This document shows positions 47,701 through 54,842 of a DNA stretch of 64,000 nt, in pieces (position 1 is the stretch's first letter; the number at the start of each line of letters is the position of its first letter). This stretch comes from Micromonospora sp. LH3U1. GTDB taxonomy: Bacteria > Actinomycetota > Actinomycetes > Mycobacteriales > Micromonosporaceae. A program made the position numbers and the translations under genes. The DNA is taken from positions 4,153,501 to 4,217,500 of the forward strand of contig NZ_CP116936.1 of NCBI RefSeq assembly GCF_028475105.1, given 5' to 3'. Below the pieces are notes generated by a model, which made no database searches, had not been told where the DNA came from, and saw nothing but the letters and a program-made list of their open reading frames with translations.

Positions 47701-48005
47701 TGCCGCAGCGGGCTGGTCACCAGACTCTTACTGGCCGAGCCCTTCGGACAGAGCCGACCCCGCGAGATCGGGCTGTCCGGGTCGCCCTCGATCTGACTGA
47801 CCTGCCCGTCCTTGACGAACACCCGCTGGCCACAACCCACCGCGCAGTACGGGCAGACGGACCGGGCCACTGAGTCGGCGGTTTCCGTGCGGGCGGTGAG
47901 CGCCCGGGATCCGTCGGACTTCGCCGCGGCGCCCCGGCCGAGCGGGTCGGTGCCGGTGAGCTGGCGGTAGACCGGCCAGCCCTCGATCCAGCTCCGCACC
48001 CCCAT
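44730..48005 (-). CDS. fdhA: Formate dehydrogenase catalytic subunit, selenocysteine-containing
   Basis: A 1091-residue molybdopterin oxidoreductase that oxidises formate to CO2. The N-terminal 4Fe-4S group is CPYCAVGCGQ with GRLCPKGSAS. Codon 190 (47436-47438) is an in-frame TGA in the context ENQARI-Sec-HSSTVPGLGTSFGRGG, exactly where formate dehydrogenases carry selenocysteine or cysteine. The frame continues without other stops to 44730, and a SECIS hairpin follows the TGA, so I read it as a selenoprotein; conventional callers will split it at this codon. ATG 48005 has GGGAAGG seven bases upstream; a GTG at 48044 is also in frame. Membrane export motif is not evident. Operon with the iron-sulfur and NrfD-like genes. 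Confidence 0.93.
47407..47423 (-). other. Bacterial SECIS element in fdhA mRNA
   Basis: Reading the minus strand, 12 bases after the UGA a stem GTCCCC / GGGGAC encloses the loop GGTCT. The loop sequence equals the SelB-binding GGUCU loop of E. coli fdhF, and the loop begins 18 bases after the UGA in both. This directs selenocysteine insertion by SelB. Confidence 0.88.
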
Positions 48006-48024
48006 CGGCGCACCTTCCCGACCA

Positions 48025-48062
48025 ATCTCATCAAATATGAACACTCTGACGTTAGATGAGAT
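48025..48062. promoter_or_regulatory. Inverted repeat upstream of fdhA
   Basis: Perfect 8-bp arms ATCTCATC and GATGAGAT separated by 22 bases lie 20 bp upstream of the fdhA start in an AT-rich patch. Could be an operator with two half-sites spaced two helical turns or more apart. Confidence 0.4.
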
Positions 48063-48097
48063 GCCGACCCGGTCGCAGCGGGATCACAAAGAGTCGC

Positions 48098-48133
48098 GCC
48101 TCCCCTGGCCTTTTCGAGCAGGCCAGGGAGGGC
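48098..48133 (-). terminator. Terminator of the PrsW-like gene
   Basis: Fourteen-base arms (12 matched) around an 8-base loop lie 17 bp past the stop of the PrsW-like gene. Confidence 0.6.
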
Positions 48134-48150
48134 ATGGTGTATGGCGGTGG

Positions 48151-48948
48151 TCAGTTCGGCTGGAGCTGGCCGATGCGATGGTCGCTGAAAGTCCGGTAGC
48201 GGTGCAGCTCCCAGAACAGCCAGCCGATGCTGACGATCGCCAACACGATGAAGACCAGTGAGCCGGAGAACGTGTCCCAGAGGGTGTGCAGGACGACGAC
48301 ACCCAGGAACGTGCCGATGAACCCGAACAGCCGGCGGACGCTCGGGCTGGCCAACAGCGCCCACAGCGCGCCGGCGGTGAGCCCGGTCCAGGCGGTGTGG
48401 CCGGCGGGCGCGGTCAGACCGCGGATGAACAGGGTCTGCTCCACCGCGCCGATGTTGCCCTGCGAGCTCAGCAGAGCCGTGAAGGCGTAACCCATCGTCT
48501 CCAGCGCGGCGAACCCCATGCCGGCGGCGACGCCGATGATCAGCCCGTCGGAGGGCACCCGACGACGATGCTGAGCCACGACCGTGAACAGCAGCACCAC
48601 CGGGACGATCAGCTTCGCCGACTCCTCGATCAGTGCCACGAACAGCATGGGCAGCGTGCCGAGCCCACGCAGGGTGTCGTACTCCAGCGTGCCGGCGACC
48701 ACCGTGCCGATCACACCACCGAAGAACGCGGACGTCACCAGCACCGACGCCGGCACCTGCCACCGCCCGGTACGTGCCTGCGCGAACGTCAGGAACGTCA
48801 GCGGAACCAGCGTCGCCCCGAGCAGGATCAGTGCCGGCACGAAGTTCGGATTTTGCGTGCTGACCAGGGTCCGCAGCACCGCTACATAGAGGATCAGCCC
48901 GATGACGAGCACTCCGACCCACGCCGACCGGCGCGAACGATCACCCAT
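48151..48948 (-). CDS. PrsW-like intramembrane metalloprotease
   Basis: A 265-residue membrane protein of about eight helices. The PrsW/CAAX-like conserved groups are present: EESAKL (first Glu pair), FAALETMGYAF, AGHTAWTG and LHTLWD. In Bacillus, PrsW starts cleavage of an anti-sigma factor; in actinobacteria the targets are mostly unknown. The gene is monocistronic, between the fdh operon and a long non-coding gap. Function as a regulated protease is inferred from the family. Confidence 0.82.
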   Translation of the reverse strand: MGDRSRRSAWVGVLVIGLILYVAVLRTLVSTQNPNFVPALILLGATLVPLTFLTFAQARTGRWQVPASVLVTSAFFGGVIGTVVAGTLEYDTLRGLGTLPMLFVALIEESAKLIVPVVLLFTVVAQHRRRVPSDGLIIGVAAGMGFAALETMGYAFTALLSSQGNIGAVEQTLFIRGLTAPAGHTAWTGLTAGALWALLASPSVRRLFGFIGTFLGVVVLHTLWDTFSGSLVFIVLAIVSIGWLFWELHRYRTFSDHRIGQLQPN

Positions 48949-49476
48949 ACCGCGCAGTCTGGCGGATCCAGGTTACGAAGGCTAGCCACTGCTAGAAGCA
49001 TCTGCCCGGCGGCCTCTGCGGCCCGCAGCGGCTGAGGGTCTCGTTGATGCGCACCGGTACCTGGTGCGCAAGGCTCATCTTCGGGCGGCCCCGGGCCTGC
49101 CGTACCCGGCGGTGTTCCACGCACCCGGCGTACAAACTTGCTTGCGCTGGCCCCGGCTTGGGCCGCCCAGACGGGTACGGCCACCGCGGCGCCGGTCGGG
49201 TACCCCGGCCAGACCTTCCAGGTCGTGGCGGCGATCCATCGCCGAACGTGAAGTCCTTGGGATGAGCGGCCCCGCATGGGTTGGCCGGCAAGCGGTGGAC
49301 GGGGCTTTTGCCGTTGATCGTAAATAAAATCCACTTTGTCTGAAATCTGCCTAGATACAGCTAGAACCCTCCTTATTCGACGAATCGCTCTAATACGCTA
49401 TGAATCGCCCACGAGCTAACGGTGCGTAACTCGCAAGCAGCTCCGGGTGTATCCGAGGCGGCTCTCTGGAGGGGTC
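48949..49476. other. 528-bp non-coding gap with promoter region of the collagen-like gene
   Basis: The first 350 bp are GC-rich with short open frames that I cannot assign. From about 49316 the sequence turns AT-rich, unlike the surroundings, and contains an 11-bp palindrome ATTCG-A-CGAAT (49375-49385). This part is likely promoter and leader of the collagen-like gene. Confidence 0.5.
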
Positions 49477-51465
49477 ATGAGCAACAACCGACGGCTGCGG
49501 CGGGGGCTGAAGCGTGGCCGCGCCGCTTCCGGGCTGAGTTCTGCCCTGATGGTGGTCGGGATGACGGGTGGGCCCGCAGCCGCAGCGCAACCCGTGGAAG
49601 CGAAATCGCCTGCCCAGGCCGTGCACATGGGTACGCCCGGTCCGCTCGGCCAGTACGGCGGGTGGCCGTCCTCTTGGTCGACTGTCCGCCAAGACGGCGG
49701 CGGACCTGACGATTCGCCGGGCCACTACCCTGGCGGACCACCGGACCACGGCCCGCAGGGCTGGCAGGGCCCGTGGCACGACGGGGGCAAGCGGCCGAAG
49801 CCGGCCTACCCGCATGGCTCCAAGGGCAGTAAGGGCAAAGGCCCTCAGGGCGTTCAAGGCGCACAGGGCGACACCGGCGCTCAAGGCGTTCAAGGTGCTG
49901 AAGGTGCCCAAGGCGACACGGGCTCCCAGGGCAACACCGGCGCCCAAGGCAACCAAGGCTTCCAGGGTGCTCTAGGCGCCCAAGGCAACACCGGGGCACA
50001 AGGCAACCAAGGCGACACCGGCTCCCAAGGTTTCCAAGGTGCTCAAGGCGCCCAAGGCAACACGGGCGCTCAAGGCGCTCAAGGCTTCCAGGGTGCTCAA
50101 GGCAACACCGGCGCACAAGGCTCCCAAGGCAACACGGGCGCTCAAGGCTCCCAAGGCTTCCAAGGTGCTCAAGGCAACACGGGCGCTCAAGGCTCCCAAG
50201 GCTTCCAAGGTGCTCAAGGCAACACCGGCGCACAAGGCTCCCAAGGCAGCACGGGCGCTCAAGGCTCCCAAGGCTCCCAAGGCTCCCAAGGCTCCCAAGG
50301 CAACACCGGCTCCCAAGGTTTCCAGGGTGCTCAGGGCGCTCAGGGCGACACCGGCTCCCAAGGTTTCCAGGGTGCCCAAGGTGCCCAAGGCAACACCGGT
50401 GCACCAGGCAACACCGGCGCACAAGGTGCCCAGGGCAACACGGGCGCTCAAGGCGCTCAAGGCGCTCAAGGCGCCCAAGGCGCCCAAGGCGCCCAGGGCA
50501 ACACCGGCGCCCAAGGCTCCCAGGGCGCTCAGGGCGCCCAAGGCGACACCGGCGCACAAGGCACCCAAGGTTTCCAAGGTGCTCAAGGCGCCCAAGGCGA
50601 CACCGGCGCACAAGGCACCCAAGGTTTCCAAGGTGCTCAAGGCGCCCAAGGCGACACCGGCGCACAAGGCACCCAAGGTTTCCAAGGTGCTCAAGGCGCC
50701 CAAGGCGACACCGGCGCACAAGGCACCCAAGGTTTCCAAGGTGCTCAAGGCGCCCAAGGCGACACCGGCGCACAAGGCACCCAAGGTTTCCAAGGTGCTC
50801 AAGGCGCCCAAGGCGACACCGGCGCACAAGGCACCCAAGGTTTCCAAGGTGCTCAAGGCGCCCAAGGCGACACCGGCGCACAAGGCACCCAAGGCAACAC
50901 CGGCGCACAAGGCAACCAAGGCGACACCGGCTCCCAAGGTTTCCAGGGTGCCCAAGGTGCCCAAGGTGCTCAAGGCAACACCGGCGCACAAGGTGCCCAA
51001 GGCAGCACGGGCGCTCAAGGCGTTCAAGGCTTCCAAGGTGCTCAAGGCGCCCAAGGCGACACCGGCGCACAAGGCACCCAAGGTTTCCAAGGTGCTCAAG
51101 GCGCCCAAGGCGACACCGGCACACAAGGCACCCAAGGTTTCCAGGGCGACACGGGCGCCCAGGGGGCTCAAGGCGCGCAGGGGTTGCAGGGCGTACAAGG
51201 ATCCCAGGGCGCGCAGGGTCTGGCGGGCAACGGGATCGACTCAGCATACATCCAGGGCCCGCTGACCGTGATTGCGGACACCCCCGTCAATTTCGGGTGC
51301 GTGCCCGGAGACATTGCTGTCGGAACCGGATATCAGCTCTCGGGTGCGGGCGTCAACCCGGTGCTGATCCAGCCGCTCTCGATCAGTGGCTACCAGTTCA
51401 CCTTTACCGGCGGAGGCGCCGACATCTGGGTGTCCTGTATCTCACCCACCAATCCCGTGGCGTAG
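49477..51465 (+). CDS. Secreted collagen-like GXY-repeat surface protein
   Basis: A 662-residue exported protein. The N-terminus has a basic region and a hydrophobic stretch ending GGPAAAAQP (signal peptide). A Pro/Gly-rich spacer precedes an uninterrupted run of about 155 GXY triplets (about residues 120-585), mostly GAQ, GFQ, GTQ, GNT and GDT, i.e. a Gln/Thr-rich collagen-like triple helix with almost no proline. A 75-residue C-terminal domain ([20 protein letters not shown] onwards) with two Cys probably trimerises it. GGAGGGG before ATG 49477 sets the start. Exposed Thr in GNT/GDT resemble glycosylated sites in Bacillus BclA. It is followed by a lipoprotein and a glycosyltransferase fusion gene. 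Confidence 0.9.
   Translation: MSNNRRLRRGLKRGRAASGLSSALMVVGMTGGPAAAAQPVEAKSPAQAVHMGTPGPLGQYGGWPSSWSTVRQDGGGPDDSPGHYPGGPPDHGPQGWQGPWHDGGKRPKPAYPHGSKGSKGKGPQGVQGAQGDTGAQGVQGAEGAQGDTGSQGNTGAQGNQGFQGALGAQGNTGAQGNQGDTGSQGFQGAQGAQGNTGAQGAQGFQGAQGNTGAQGSQGNTGAQGSQGFQGAQGNTGAQGSQGFQGAQGNTGAQGSQGSTGAQGSQGSQGSQGSQGNTGSQGFQGAQGAQGDTGSQGFQGAQGAQGNTGAPGNTGAQGAQGNTGAQGAQGAQGAQGAQGAQGNTGAQGSQGAQGAQGDTGAQGTQGFQGAQGAQGDTGAQGTQGFQGAQGAQGDTGAQGTQGFQGAQGAQGDTGAQGTQGFQGAQGAQGDTGAQGTQGFQGAQGAQGDTGAQGTQGFQGAQGAQGDTGAQGTQGNTGAQGNQGDTGSQGFQGAQGAQGAQGNTGAQGAQGSTGAQGVQGFQGAQGAQGDTGAQGTQGFQGAQGAQGDTGTQGTQGFQGDTGAQGAQGAQGLQGVQGSQGAQGLAGNGIDSAYIQGPLTVIADTPVNFGCVPGDIAVGTGYQLSGAGVNPVLIQPLSISGYQFTFTGGGADIWVSCISPTNPVA
50560..50883 (+). 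repeat. Six identical 54-bp tandem repeats in the collagen-like gene
   Basis: Six head-to-tail 54-bp units, each coding 18 residues ([18 protein letters not shown]), appear identical including synonymous positions. Near-copies lie at about 51069-51130. Lack of silent differences implies recent expansion or gene conversion, so length variation between strains is expected. Confidence 0.9.
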
Positions 51466-51562
51466 GCACCTGCCGCCAACAGTCGGCCCGAACGGCGCCA
51501 GCAGCAGCAATGCCAGCCGGCGGAAGAGCAAGTCGCCGCCTCGTTACTGTCAAGGAGAAGAA

Positions 51563-52189
51563 ATGAGCACGCGTCAGATATTCGGGTCACTCGCCTGTGG
51601 TGCGGTCCTGCTGGCCGGAGTCCCGGCATGCAGCGAGAAGCCTGCTGACAAGCCGCAGACGAGCAACGCCGGCAACAGCGACAAGGCGAACGGCGACACC
51701 AGCACCGGAACCGCGCCGGCGGATCTGCTGAAGCTCGGTGTCGAGCAGGGCCAAGCCGGCAACTTCGACGCGGCGAAAGCCACCTTCGAGAAAGTGCTGG
51801 CCGCCGAGGACAACAACAAGTTCGCCTGGTTCAACCTGGGCTTCATAGCCCAGTCGCGCAACCAGGCCGACGAGGCGATCAGCAACTACGACAAGGCATT
51901 GGCGGCCGACGCCAACTACAAGCCGGCCCTTTACAACAAGGCCATTGCACTGGAAAGTAAGGCCCCAACGACGTCGATGGACATCTACCGCAAGGTCGTG
52001 TCGATCGACAACAAGTCGTCAACGGCCTACCTCCGGCTGGGCATGCTGCTGTCCCAATCCGGTGACGACGCGGCGGCGCGGGACGCCTTCAAGGCGGCGA
52101 TGCGGCTGGACAAGGGGCTCACCTCAGCCGTGCCGGCGAAGTACCGTGCGGTCCCGAAGGCTCCGTCCTCGGCTCCGGCGGGTAGGTGA
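51563..52189 (+). CDS. TPR-repeat lipoprotein
   Basis: A 208-residue lipoprotein. The signal ends in LLAGVPACSEK, with the lipid-modified Cys at about 23, followed by a Ser/Asn/Asp-rich spacer and about four tetratricopeptide repeats (for example GNFDAAKATFEKVLA and KFAWFNLGFIAQS). TPR lipoproteins act as scaffolds outside the membrane. AAGGAG precedes ATG 51563. It lies 97 bp after the collagen-like gene and overlaps the glycosyltransferase gene by GTGA, so it likely helps assemble or anchor that filament. That role is inferred from position only. Confidence 0.8.
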   Translation: MSTRQIFGSLACGAVLLAGVPACSEKPADKPQTSNAGNSDKANGDTSTGTAPADLLKLGVEQGQAGNFDAAKATFEKVLAAEDNNKFAWFNLGFIAQSRNQADEAISNYDKALAADANYKPALYNKAIALESKAPTTSMDIYRKVVSIDNKSSTAYLRLGMLLSQSGDDAAARDAFKAAMRLDKGLTSAVPAKYRAVPKAPSSAPAGR

Positions 52190-53463
52190 TTGGCTCAATG
52201 CGTACACCGCGCGTAACGGTCTTCACAGGGAGCAACCGCACCCGTTTCATCGATGAATGTTTCCGATCACTGGTCGAGCAGACTTTTACCGACTGGGAGT
52301 GGGTGGTCGTTCTCAACCAGGGGTCTCGTTGGCGGCCCGAGAGGCACGACGATCGGATCCGGCTCATTGTCCAGGACAACCTGAACGGCGTTGGCGCCGT
52401 GAAAGGGTACGCCTGCGCCGAGGCTGCCGGGGACATCCTGGTCGAGCTTGACGACGACGATCTGCTCAGCAGCGACTGTCTGCAAGAAATCGTCGACGCC
52501 TTCGACTCCAACCCGGAGGTGGGGTTCGTCTACAGCGACACCGCGCAGATCCAGGAGGACGGTGGCCGCTGCGAGGACCGTTTCGCGAGTTCATTTGGTT
52601 GGCGGCACTACGACGAGAAGGTGGACGGCCGCGAGGTGCTGGCCTGCCGGGCGTTGCCGCCGACGCCGCACAATGTGAGCTACATCTGGTACGCACCGAA
52701 CCATGTGCGGGCGTTCCGCCGGGACATCTACGAGAAGGTCGGCGGATACGACGAGTCGCTCGACGTCGCGGACGACGCCGATCTCATGGCTCGGATCTAC
52801 CAGGTGAGCGAGTTCCATCACATTCAGAAATGCCTGTACCTGCAGCGCATACATGCCAAGAACACGCAGCGCATTCCGGATGTCAACGCCCGTATCCAGC
52901 AGCGCACGGTGGAGATCTACGACCGGAACATTCAACAGAATGTGCTGACCTGGTCACGGCGGCAGGGACTCCTGGCGCTCGACCTGGGTGCGGCCCACAA
53001 CAAGCCGGAAGGATATCTCGGTCTGGACTACCACGACGGGTCGGGCGTCGACATGGTCTGCGACGTGACGAAGGGGGTCGATCTACCGGACAACAGCGTC
53101 GGGGTCATTCGGGCTGTGGACTTCCTGGAACACATTCCGGACAAAATCGCACTGTTCAACGAGTTGTACCGACTGCTCGCGCCGAACGGGATGCTGCTGT
53201 CGCTGACACCCAGCACCGACGGTCGGGGTGCCTACCAAGATCCGACGCATGTGGCGTTCTACAACGAAAACTCGTTCTGGTATTTCACAGACGCCAACTA
53301 CTCTCGGTTCGTACCTGAAATCAATTGCCGATTCCAGGCGTCGCGGTTGGTCACCTACTTCCCGAGCGAATGGCACCAGACGCACAACATCCCCTATGTC
53401 TCAGCGAATCTCATCGCGATCAAGGACGACGCCCTACGTAACGGCGGTCTGCTGAATATATGA
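52186..53463 (+). CDS. GT2 glycosyltransferase fused to SAM methyltransferase
   Basis: A 425-residue bifunctional protein. Residues about 8-235 are a GT-A glycosyltransferase family 2 domain with VTVFTGSNRTRFIDECFRSL and the metal-binding ELDDDDLLSSD. Residues about 255-420 are a class I methyltransferase with LLALDLGAAHNKPEGYLGLD (SAM loop), PDNSVGVIRAVDFLEHIPD and a Tyr/Phe-rich C-terminal part (HVAFYNENSFWYFTD). The GTG at 52186 overlaps the TPR gene stop; ATG 52198 is an alternative. One protein could thus add and methylate a sugar. The neighbouring collagen-like protein with many Thr is the plausible acceptor. Confidence 0.85.
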   Translation: MIGSMRTPRVTVFTGSNRTRFIDECFRSLVEQTFTDWEWVVVLNQGSRWRPERHDDRIRLIVQDNLNGVGAVKGYACAEAAGDILVELDDDDLLSSDCLQEIVDAFDSNPEVGFVYSDTAQIQEDGGRCEDRFASSFGWRHYDEKVDGREVLACRALPPTPHNVSYIWYAPNHVRAFRRDIYEKVGGYDESLDVADDADLMARIYQVSEFHHIQKCLYLQRIHAKNTQRIPDVNARIQQRTVEIYDRNIQQNVLTWSRRQGLLALDLGAAHNKPEGYLGLDYHDGSGVDMVCDVTKGVDLPDNSVGVIRAVDFLEHIPDKIALFNELYRLLAPNGMLLSLTPSTDGRGAYQDPTHVAFYNENSFWYFTDANYSRFVPEINCRFQASRLVTYFPSEWHQTHNIPYVSANLIAIKDDALRNGGLLNI

Positions 53464-53754
53464 CTATCGCATCTCGCTGGGAGAATTCCCGCCCGGCTCC
53501 AGCTGCCCAGCCGAAGAGAGTTGATCGAGCACGATGGCATGACCGAGCCGGTGATTGATCGCGCCATGCAGGTGCTCCGAATCAAAGGCGTGACCGGAAC
53601 ATTGCCGGGCGTTGGAGTGTTCGTCGCGATTAGCTCAGTCCGGTACGCGACCAGGGCACCGAAGCCAGCGCACCCGGCTTCAGACATCGCAAGGTCAGTA
53701 CGGTCAGGACAGGCCCGTACGACGGCGCACTACTCAACTTCTCGCGGTGGGTAG
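53464..53754 (+). pseudogene. GntR-type helix-turn-helix remnant
   Basis: In the same frame as, and directly after, the glycosyltransferase stop, the translation reads ARLQLPSRRELIEHDGMTEP and then VIDRAMQVLRIKGVTGTLPGVGVFVA, which matches the wing helix of a GntR DNA-binding domain. No proper start codon with ribosome site exists before it, and the frame ends at 53754 with no ligand domain. It is either a decayed regulator or a very small HTH protein starting at a non-standard codon. The rest of the 302-bp gap shows nothing further. Confidence 0.55.
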
Positions 53755-53765
53755 GCTCCACCTCT

Positions 53766-54764
53766 GTGCGCCCGTTGCTGATCGCCGAGACAGTGGTGCC
53801 GCCCTCGACCTCTGTTGAGTGGGTGTCTGGTGCGGGGCTACTGGCCTGGGACGATCGCTCGCTGCGGGTGTTGAGCCCGGATCTGACCGTCGCGCTTGCG
53901 TGGGAGGCGGTACCCCCCGACGCGGATCCGATCCTGGCTGTCAGCGTTGCACCGGACCGGTCGCAGTTCGCGCTGGTGGGACCACGACAGGTGCAGGTCC
54001 GCAGCGCCGCCGGCCGCGTCCGGTGGACGGCCGAACACGGCAGAGCGCTGTCGACCGGGTGGCCACAGCCAAGTTGTCACCTGGCCGGCGATGACCTTCT
54101 CTGGCTGTTCCTGCCCGACGGTTCCGGTGACCAACTCGTCGTGTTGGACTCCAGTGCAGGCGGAACCGAGGTTGGCCGGCGCCCGCTTGAGACCATAGAG
54201 GGCGGTGCCACCTTCATCGTGCACGCCGATCAAGGACGCGTCGGCATGCACATCGCGGTGGGCCCGGAGACCTGCCTCAGCCATTGGTTGGCAGCCCCCG
54301 ATCGACGGCTGGTCGCCGAGCAGACCATGGACGGCTGCCTGGCCGACATGAACGCCGCTGGAAACTTCTATCTCTCGATGCCGCACGGCAGCGGCCGGAT
54401 CGCGGTACGCGATGTCGTCGACGACACCGTGCGCGCAGAGCGCCACTACGACGACATCCCCGGATTCGGTGACTCCGAGGACTACGCGATGTACGAGGCC
54501 GCAGCGGTCATATCCGACGACTGGGTCATGGTCGGCATCACGACCGGCCAGGACGACGGCGAGCAACACCTCCTGCTCTCCACCCGCACGCTGCGTCCCC
54601 AGACCGTCATGGAATACGGCATCGACATGCCGCAAAATTCCATCCGGTCGGCAGGTGGGCATGGACGGTGGTTGACGCACGACGTCCGTGGTGGCGTAGT
54701 CCGGCTGTGGCAGTTGCGGGAGCCGCACACGGACGAGGTCGAGGGCCAGCTCGGCCTGTGGTAG
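53766..54764 (+). CDS. Hypothetical protein, possible beta-propeller
   Basis: A 332-residue protein that I do not recognise. It has no signal peptide or membrane helix. The spacing of strand-like segments with Trp and Asp (WVSGAGLLAWDDRSLRVLSP, FALVGPRQVQVRSAAGRVRW, DQLVVLDSSAGG) suggests a WD40-like beta-propeller, but no repeat motif is clean. GTG 53766 follows a GGGTAGG stretch. It lies alone between the GntR remnant and the ABC exporter. Confidence 0.6.
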   Translation: MRPLLIAETVVPPSTSVEWVSGAGLLAWDDRSLRVLSPDLTVALAWEAVPPDADPILAVSVAPDRSQFALVGPRQVQVRSAAGRVRWTAEHGRALSTGWPQPSCHLAGDDLLWLFLPDGSGDQLVVLDSSAGGTEVGRRPLETIEGGATFIVHADQGRVGMHIAVGPETCLSHWLAAPDRRLVAEQTMDGCLADMNAAGNFYLSMPHGSGRIAVRDVVDDTVRAERHYDDIPGFGDSEDYAMYEAAAVISDDWVMVGITTGQDDGEQHLLLSTRTLRPQTVMEYGIDMPQNSIRSAGGHGRWLTHDVRGGVVRLWQLREPHTDEVEGQLGLW

Positions 54765-54842
54765 GGCTCCAAGTTGTTTTACAGTTCCACGAGTGGATTG
54801 CCCACCCCGCCTTTCACGTCGTCAAGTAGGTATCACCCGCGC

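Noticed and set aside
48894-49334. 146-codon minus-strand frame in the gap before the collagen-like gene
   Set aside because: Overlaps the PrsW start region and has no motif or ribosome site.
50560-50883. CRISPR-like array
   Set aside because: The 54-bp units are contiguous without spacers and encode GXY triplets.
49475-51247. Long alternate-frame and antisense repetitive proteins within the collagen-like gene
   Set aside because: They arise automatically from a triplet repeat. Only the frame at 49477 has a ribosome site, signal peptide and a non-repetitive C-terminal domain.
53626-53690. tRNA-like string (GCGATTAGCTCAGTCCGGTA with a matching ATCGC 65 bases on)
   Set aside because: There is a D-arm-like piece and complementary ends, but no anticodon stem, no T-arm consensus and the length is too short. 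It overlaps the GntR remnant frame.
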